Shown in pieces: positions 58,749-64,000 of a stretch of 64,000 nucleotides of DNA. The DNA is taken from positions 1 through 64,000 of the forward strand of contig MKUV01000018.1 in assembly GCA_001898725.1 (NCBI GenBank). The letters are read 5' to 3'. The notes beneath the pieces were generated by a model. The model was not told the DNA's origin. It worked only from the letters and a program-made list of their open reading frames with translations, and did no database searches. Position numbers and translations under genes: made by a program. Source of the DNA: Caedibacter sp. 37-49. Lineage in GTDB: Bacteria > Pseudomonadota > Alphaproteobacteria > Caedimonadales > Caedimonadaceae. Position 1 is the stretch's first letter, and each line of letters starts with the position of its first letter.

Positions 58749-59270
58749 ATGGAAACTGAACTTACGATTGAAGGAGGAGGGTTCCCGCCCTTCTCAGCAC
58801 GCGGCTGCCAACAAGTACTGACGCCTATCCGTAACGGTGAATATCGCCGAACCGTGGAAGGAAAGTTGATGTTTATTGGAAACGATTCTCATCACAAGTA
58901 TCACACAAAAATTCAAGGGCAAGATAAAACGATTCCAGCTATTGAAAAATGGTGGCGCGGTCAACATGTTCGTGTTGGGTGCATTCAACGGTTATGTCAA
59001 GAGTTTATTAGCAACGGTGTTACGCAAACGATAAAGCTTGCACGGTTGCCAGTTGAAGGATCAGTTATTATTTTTGATGAACTCCAAAAAGCTTACCGAC
59101 TTGCAAGTGAGCAAGGCGTAGAGGTAACGCTTAAAGAGGTGCCGCCAACAGGAAAGCCTCTTTTCATTAGCTATCGTCCTCTCCTTGAAATGATGATGAC
59201 GCACCATGCCATTCAAACGGATGAGTGGGGTCACCAAGTCGGGTGGGTGATAGAATTAGAAGAAGTTTAA
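58749..59270 (+). CDS. Hypothetical protein, possibly prophage-derived
   Basis: 173 aa METELTIEGGGFPPFSARGCQQVLTPIRNGEYRRTVEGKL...YRPLLEMMMTHHAIQTDEWGHQVGWVIELEEV; AGGAGGG RBS; phage origin is inference. Confidence 0.55.
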   Translation: METELTIEGGGFPPFSARGCQQVLTPIRNGEYRRTVEGKLMFIGNDSHHKYHTKIQGQDKTIPAIEKWWRGQHVRVGCIQRLCQEFISNGVTQTIKLARLPVEGSVIIFDELQKAYRLASEQGVEVTLKEVPPTGKPLFISYRPLLEMMMTHHAIQTDEWGHQVGWVIELEEV

Positions 59271-59343
59271 TGAAGACTAGACATTTCTCTTTACTCTTGT
59301 GTAAGATACAGGATTCAAATGACAAGAGTAAGCAATATAAGTC

Positions 59344-61290
59344 ATGCCGAGAAAAGAAATAACCTATGCAACATTAAAAGTTGACCCAGAAGATCGTCCT
59401 TATCGTGCGCCTAAAAACAAAGCGCCCCAGACGTCTGCTAAACAGAAAAAACCTATAAAACCCAAAGCTTCTCGTGGAGGAAAGTCAAAATTTGTAGCGT
59501 GGTTTTTTTCACTTCTCATTTGGGGCATCGTTTTAGGGGGATTTGCATTAGTCTGGTTTGCATATGACCTTCCTGATATTAAGCGACTGGAGTTAACAAC
59601 ACGAGAGCCAAGTGTCACATTGTTGGCGCGTGATGGAACAACAATTGCGACTTATGGGGATCTTTATGGTGCTTTTGTGCATGTGAAAGACCTTCCAGCT
59701 TATGTGCCGCAAGCCATTTTAGCGACAGAAGATCGTCGTTTTTATGAGCATTTCGGTGTGGACGTATGGGGTATTTTGCGGGCTGCTTGGACGAATTTCC
59801 GTGCAGGATCAGTTGTTCAAGGAGGCAGTACCATTACACAGCAGCTGGCAAAGAATTTTCTTCTTTCAGAAAAGCTTTATGAACCCAATGACCGTTCTCT
59901 TCGTCGTAAAGTGCAAGAAGTCTTACTTGCCTTATGGCTTGAAACGCATCTTAAAAAGGAACAAATCCTCTCAATTTATTTAAATCGTGTTTACTTAGGC
60001 GCTGGAGTTTACGGAATTAATGCCGCCGCTTGGCGTTATTTTGGCGAATCTGCTAAAGAGCTTTCTCTTTATCAAGCCGCTGTCATCGCTGGACTTTTGA
60101 AAGCTCCTTCACGATATTCTCCAATTAGCAATCCTGAGCTCGCTCATTCGCGGGCTAAAGTTGTTCTTTCAGCTATGGTTGATGCAGGCTATGTGAACGT
60201 GCAAACTGTACAGAAATATCAGACTTTACCAGAACAGCTCGTAAAAACAAAAAATGAAGCCTTGGTTGGACGTTATTTTGCGGATTGGATTTTTGAAACT
60301 TTAGATGAATACATTGGAAAACCTTCTGAAGATATTGTTGTAAAAACAACCTTGGATTCTCGTTTGCAAAAACTTGCAGAAGAAAGTGTTGTAAATGTGC
60401 TGACAACCGACGGCCCTAAGTTTGACGCGAGTCAAGCATCCTTGGTATCAATGACACCAGACGGGGGAGTTCGCGCTATGGTTGGCGGGGTCAATTATAC
60501 GCAAAGCCAATTTAATCGCGCGACACAAGCGAAGCGCCAGACAGGTTCTTCATTTAAGTTCTTTGTTTTTATGGCAGCGCTTGAACATGAGTATACGCCT
60601 GAAACGATGGTAAGCGATGTGCCCATGCAGATTGGCAAATGGAAACCGAAAAACTATACGTGGCAAAGCCGAGGTGAAGTCTCCTTAAAAGATGGCTTTG
60701 CGTATTCTGTAAATGCTATGCCTGTTCGTTTAGCTTATCGGTTAGGCTTGCCAACAGTCACAAAAATGGCACGTCGTTTGGGGCTAACAAGTCCAATGCC
60801 TAAAGATTTAACAATTGTTTTAGGGTCAGGCGAAGCCACGCTTCTTGAATTATCCGCAGCTTATGCAACAATTGCTAATCATGGGTTTGGCGTATGGCCT
60901 TATGGAATTATTGAAGTTAGAAATGGCCAGGGGGAGTTGCTCTATAAAAGAAAAAGCCAGGGGGCTGGACGCATTTTACAACCTCAGACAGTCAAAGATG
61001 GCTTAAAACTTATGGAAGCTGCATTTTCATATGGTACCGGTAAAGGCGCTAATATCGGGCGTCCTTGTGCGGGCAAGACAGGAACAAGCCAAAAGTATCG
61101 AGATGCTTGGGCAGTTGGATTTACGCCTGATCTTGTAACGGGCGTGTGGATGGGAAATGATGATAATAAATCAATGAAGAAGGTGACGGGCGGAAGATTG
61201 CCGGCAAAGATTTGGAAACAGTTCATGTCTAAAGCTCATGAGGGTTATCCTGTACATTATTTTCCAACAGAAGACAGCTTAACGAATTAA
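59344..61290 (+). CDS. Class A penicillin-binding protein (PBP1A family)
   Basis: ATEDRRFYEHFGVDVWGILRA, GGSTITQQLAKNFLLS, SSFKFFVFMAALE, AGKTGTSQKYRDAWAVGFTP. Confidence 0.94.
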   Translation: MPRKEITYATLKVDPEDRPYRAPKNKAPQTSAKQKKPIKPKASRGGKSKFVAWFFSLLIWGIVLGGFALVWFAYDLPDIKRLELTTREPSVTLLARDGTTIATYGDLYGAFVHVKDLPAYVPQAILATEDRRFYEHFGVDVWGILRAAWTNFRAGSVVQGGSTITQQLAKNFLLSEKLYEPNDRSLRRKVQEVLLALWLETHLKKEQILSIYLNRVYLGAGVYGINAAAWRYFGESAKELSLYQAAVIAGLLKAPSRYSPISNPELAHSRAKVVLSAMVDAGYVNVQTVQKYQTLPEQLVKTKNEALVGRYFADWIFETLDEYIGKPSEDIVVKTTLDSRLQKLAEESVVNVLTTDGPKFDASQASLVSMTPDGGVRAMVGGVNYTQSQFNRATQAKRQTGSSFKFFVFMAALEHEYTPETMVSDVPMQIGKWKPKNYTWQSRGEVSLKDGFAYSVNAMPVRLAYRLGLPTVTKMARRLGLTSPMPKDLTIVLGSGEATLLELSAAYATIANHGFGVWPYGIIEVRNGQGELLYKRKSQGAGRILQPQTVKDGLKLMEAAFSYGTGKGANIGRPCAGKTGTSQKYRDAWAVGFTPDLVTGVWMGNDDNKSMKKVTGGRLPAKIWKQFMSKAHEGYPVHYFPTEDSLTN

Positions 61291-61328
61291 GGATATTACA
61301 TTTTTTTGAAAAATTAGCATAATTGTGC

Positions 61329-61357
61329 TTGACAATCGTAACGTTTGGTAACATAAT
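61329..61357 (+). promoter_or_regulatory. Promoter of umuD-like gene
   Basis: TTGACA-N17-CATAAT; spacer carries the direct repeat GTAACGTTTGGTAAC. Confidence 0.65.
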
Positions 61358-61379
61358 TCAAATAGAGGAGTATAGAAAA

Positions 61380-61988
61380 ATGATTGAAAAAATTAAAAAA
61401 AATTCACATGGGGGTGCTCGAAAAGGCGCAGGACGAAAAAAGGGTTCTGGAAAATTTGGTGAACCCACGCAAGTAATGCGTGTTCCTATTAGTAGAATTG
61501 GAGAAATTAAAGATATGTTGCTGAAATTTCCCAAAAAATTAAAGCCTGAACCCGGTGGAACAAAGGCAAGTGCTGTTTACTGGAATGCGTTGTCACCAAG
61601 TTCACAACCTTTAACACTCTTTGATGCGCGCGTCGCAGCCGGAGCACCATCCCCTGCAGAAGATTTTAGTGATGGTCAGTTGGATCTGAATGAACATCTA
61701 TTGAAAAATCCTCAAAGCACATTTTTTGTGCGCGTTAATGGAGATTCGATGATTAATGCAGGAATTAATCCAGAAGATCTTCTGATTGTTGATCGCTCAA
61801 TTCGGCCAGCGCAAGGACGTGTCGTGATTGCAGTTGTGAATGGCGAACTTACGGTTAAACGTTTATTTAAAGAAAATAATAAAGTTTTCTTAATGCCTGA
61901 AAATCCAAATTATCCAGCACTTGAAATTACCGAAGAAATGGATTTCATGATTTGGGGAGTTGTCACGAATGTTATTCACGCTGTCTAA
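61380..61988 (+). CDS. umuD: UmuD-like S24 peptidase-family protein
   Basis: VAAGAPSPAEDF cleavage site, VRVNGDSMINAGI catalytic Ser, LTVKRL catalytic Lys; N-terminal HGGARKGAGRKKGSGK. Confidence 0.85.
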   Translation: MIEKIKKNSHGGARKGAGRKKGSGKFGEPTQVMRVPISRIGEIKDMLLKFPKKLKPEPGGTKASAVYWNALSPSSQPLTLFDARVAAGAPSPAEDFSDGQLDLNEHLLKNPQSTFFVRVNGDSMINAGINPEDLLIVDRSIRPAQGRVVIAVVNGELTVKRLFKENNKVFLMPENPNYPALEITEEMDFMIWGVVTNVIHAV

Positions 61989-62088
61989 ATGAGAGATAAA
62001 AAAGCAAAATAATTTTTATTTTAAGAATAACTTTAATAAAAAATTAAGGTTTTGATGTTTTACTAACACTAGTCTTTCAGCATGGATC

Positions 62089-62118
62089 CCCAGACCTTTA
62101 GGTCTGGGTTTTCCTTTT
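62089..62118 (+). terminator. Rho-independent terminator
   Basis: CCCAGACC-TTTA-GGTCTGGG followed by TTTTCCTTTTTT. Confidence 0.85.
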
Positions 62119-62230
62119 TTAATCAGTTTATTTTTAATGATAGCGTTTTCTTAGCACGCCACTTATCTTAAGCGACTTAGAAGATCTCCTTGGAATTCAC
62201 GTCATATCACTAACGAACTAATGGAAATCT

Positions 62231-63097
62231 ATGGCCTATATCTTTAACCGTGAAATCCTACAACAACTTAAAAGCAGTCTAGAATTATTGAAAGTGATTT
62301 TAGGTCCAGATCTTTTAGGAGTCTATCTTTACGGTTCTTCTCTTGTAGGAGGATTACAAAAATATAGTGACATTGATTTATTTGTTATTACCCATCGTGC
62401 AACAACTTATGAGGAAAAAACGAGATTAGTTGCTAATCTTCTGAAAATCTCAGGTATTTACATGAAAAGTTCAAAATTGCCTATTGAAATGACTCTTGTT
62501 GAGAAAACAGCGATTAATCCTTGGCAATATCCCCCACACTTTGATTTTCAATATGGTGAGTGGTTGCGTACATCCTTTGAAAAGGACATTATCGAACCCT
62601 GGTTAACTTATGAAATGCCTGATCTTGCGTTGATTGTTACTCAAGTTTTACTGAAGAGCCAGACTTTATGGGGTGTAGAATGTAAGCTGCTATTGGCGCC
62701 TGTACCATATCACGATTTTATGAAAGCGATGCTTCATGATTTAAATAGGCTTGCCGCAGATCTTGAGTATGATACGCGAAATGTTTTGCTTACTTATGCG
62801 CGAATCTGGAGTACTTTAGAAACGAATGCAATAAGATCTAAACCTGCAGCAGCAGATTGGGTAATAAATAGATTGCCTGCAATATACCAACCTGTTATGA
62901 CGCGAGCTAAAGCAATTTGTATTGGTATGGAAAATGAACATTGGGAGGATATCAAAGCGCTTATAAAATCTTGTTCAGGTTTTATGGTGGACAAAATCAA
63001 TGCGCAGATTCCCTTGATGACTTTCGATGATCCGAATAAGATAATAAAATTAGTTGAAGAACCGCTTTCTGGAGATTCCTCATTTCTCTCGAGATGA
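62231..63097 (+). CDS. AadA-like aminoglycoside nucleotidyltransferase
   Basis: LLGVYLYGSSLVGGLQKYSDIDLFVI nucleotidyltransferase motif; IEMTLVEKTAINPWQYPPHFDFQYGEWLR; NVLLTYARIWSTLETNAIRSKPAAADW. Confidence 0.88.
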   Translation: MAYIFNREILQQLKSSLELLKVILGPDLLGVYLYGSSLVGGLQKYSDIDLFVITHRATTYEEKTRLVANLLKISGIYMKSSKLPIEMTLVEKTAINPWQYPPHFDFQYGEWLRTSFEKDIIEPWLTYEMPDLALIVTQVLLKSQTLWGVECKLLLAPVPYHDFMKAMLHDLNRLAADLEYDTRNVLLTYARIWSTLETNAIRSKPAAADWVINRLPAIYQPVMTRAKAICIGMENEHWEDIKALIKSCSGFMVDKINAQIPLMTFDDPNKIIKLVEEPLSGDSSFLSR

Positions 63098-63137
63098 AGA
63101 AGCAAACTTTCATTTGTTTATCAGTTTGAAGTAAAAA

Positions 63138-63163
63138 AAGAAGCTTGAATTTCCAAGCTTCTT
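63138..63163. terminator. Hairpin terminator
   Basis: AAGAAGCTTG-N6-CAAGCTTCTT with flanking A and T runs. Confidence 0.7.
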
Positions 63164-63212
63164 TTAACGTCATTATCTTAATCGAATGTATTTTAGGATT
63201 CTAACATAGAAA

Positions 63213-63449
63213 TTAAAGATCAACTTTCTTGGCGACAGCTAATTTTATAAAGGGCTTGATATTTTCACGTTCGTCAAAACCTTCCTCATTAAAACTTTCT
63301 TCGTCAGCACTTTCTTTTTCAAAGTTTTCTCCTTCAAAACTTTTGGGAGAAAGCACTAGAGAAATCAAAGTTAAACTTAAGTAGGAAATTTTCTTGAATG
63401 TTTTAGAAGAGGAAGTAGTCATCTTAATCTCCATTGTTAGTAGAATCAT
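63213..63449 (-). CDS. Small secreted acidic protein
   Basis: 78 aa, hydrophobic N-terminus, ENFEKESADEESFNEEGFDERENI. Confidence 0.4.
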   Translation of the reverse strand: MILLTMEIKMTTSSSKTFKKISYLSLTLISLVLSPKSFEGENFEKESADEESFNEEGFDERENIKPFIKLAVAKKVDL

Positions 63450-63644
63450 GCTAATCTCTTATGATTAGTAATTATTATTTTTTGGTAAAATGGATTTAAT
63501 TTAAAGACGTAATAAATACGGTAGTCGTCGTTAAATTTAGTTCTTCTATAATGACGACTATTAAGTGGATTCGTTCGCAGATATTAAATTCTTGTTCTGA
63601 AAGAATTTAATTCCATTCTTGAAAGACTCTGGTATAACACCTGT

Positions 63645-63887
63645 ATGTTAAAATCAATAATCGTAAGGTTTTTTTTAGGTTTAATCTGGCTTTATAGGGT
63701 TGGAATTTCACCCTTTATGCCAAGCCGCTGCCGTTTTCTTCCAACGTGCTCAGAATATGCCTATCTTGCGTTTCAAGAATATGGCATTTTACAGGGATTA
63801 ATTTTAACGGTAAAAAGACTTTTACGCTGTCACCCATGGGGGGAAGCAGGTTTAGATCCCCTGCCACGAAAAAGGCTAAAGGAGTAA
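63645..63887 (+). CDS. yidD: Membrane protein insertion efficiency factor YidD
   Basis: YRVGISPFMPSRCRFLPTCSEYAYLAFQEYG, KRLLRCHPWGEAGLDPLP. Confidence 0.96.
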   Translation: MLKSIIVRFFLGLIWLYRVGISPFMPSRCRFLPTCSEYAYLAFQEYGILQGLILTVKRLLRCHPWGEAGLDPLPRKRLKE

Positions 63888-63889
63888 AA

Positions 63890-64000
63890 ATGGACAATAA
63901 CGATAAACGTAATCTTTATTTTATGGTAATTATCACAACCGCAGTCTTGTTGGGGTGGAGTTATTTTTTTGAGAAACCTCGCCAAGCCGAGCGTCAGCAA
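63890..64000 (+). CDS. yidC: Membrane protein insertase YidC, 5' end only
   Basis: MDNNDKRNLYFMVIITTAVLLGWSYFFEKPRQAERQQ.. directly after yidD; truncated by window end. Confidence 0.85.
   Translation, partial: MDNNDKRNLYFMVIITTAVLLGWSYFFEKPRQAERQQ

Overview
This is an AT-rich window, consistent with an alphaproteobacterial, probably host-associated (Holosporales/Rickettsiales-like) chromosome; that taxonomic placement is inference. It mixes conserved housekeeping blocks (yejABEF; fabD-fabG-acpP-fabF-mltG; trmL-hemF; iscX-fdx; hda/perM/pgsA-like/ndk/holC/pepA; recA; pbp1A; yidD-yidC) with islands of small or repetitive proteins that have signal peptides and no recognisable housekeeping family. 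No rRNA, tRNA or CRISPR array was recognised. The strongest leads are two. (1) A minus-strand ORF truncated by the left window edge (771 to <1), missing from the supplied ORF track, encodes a probable secreted protein with three good and one weaker tandem motif matching the eukaryotic ubiquitin-interacting motif (UIM), followed by a Pro/Ala/Gln-rich tandem-repeat tail. (2) A secreted protein (22512-23987) has a C-terminal CSE...LHSTKTPCKSC signature resembling the zinc-binding motifs of deaminase-fold toxins/effectors. Other observations include several broken genes (in-frame stop, frameshifts), a duplicated mltG 3' fragment flanking an orphan secreted-protein gene, tandem paralogous secreted peptides, an SBP-TRIC fusion, a stand-alone umuD-like gene next to an aadA-like gene, and a decayed 55.4-58.5 kb segment with palindromic repeat elements. 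All assignments come from reading motifs by eye; no database searches were run.
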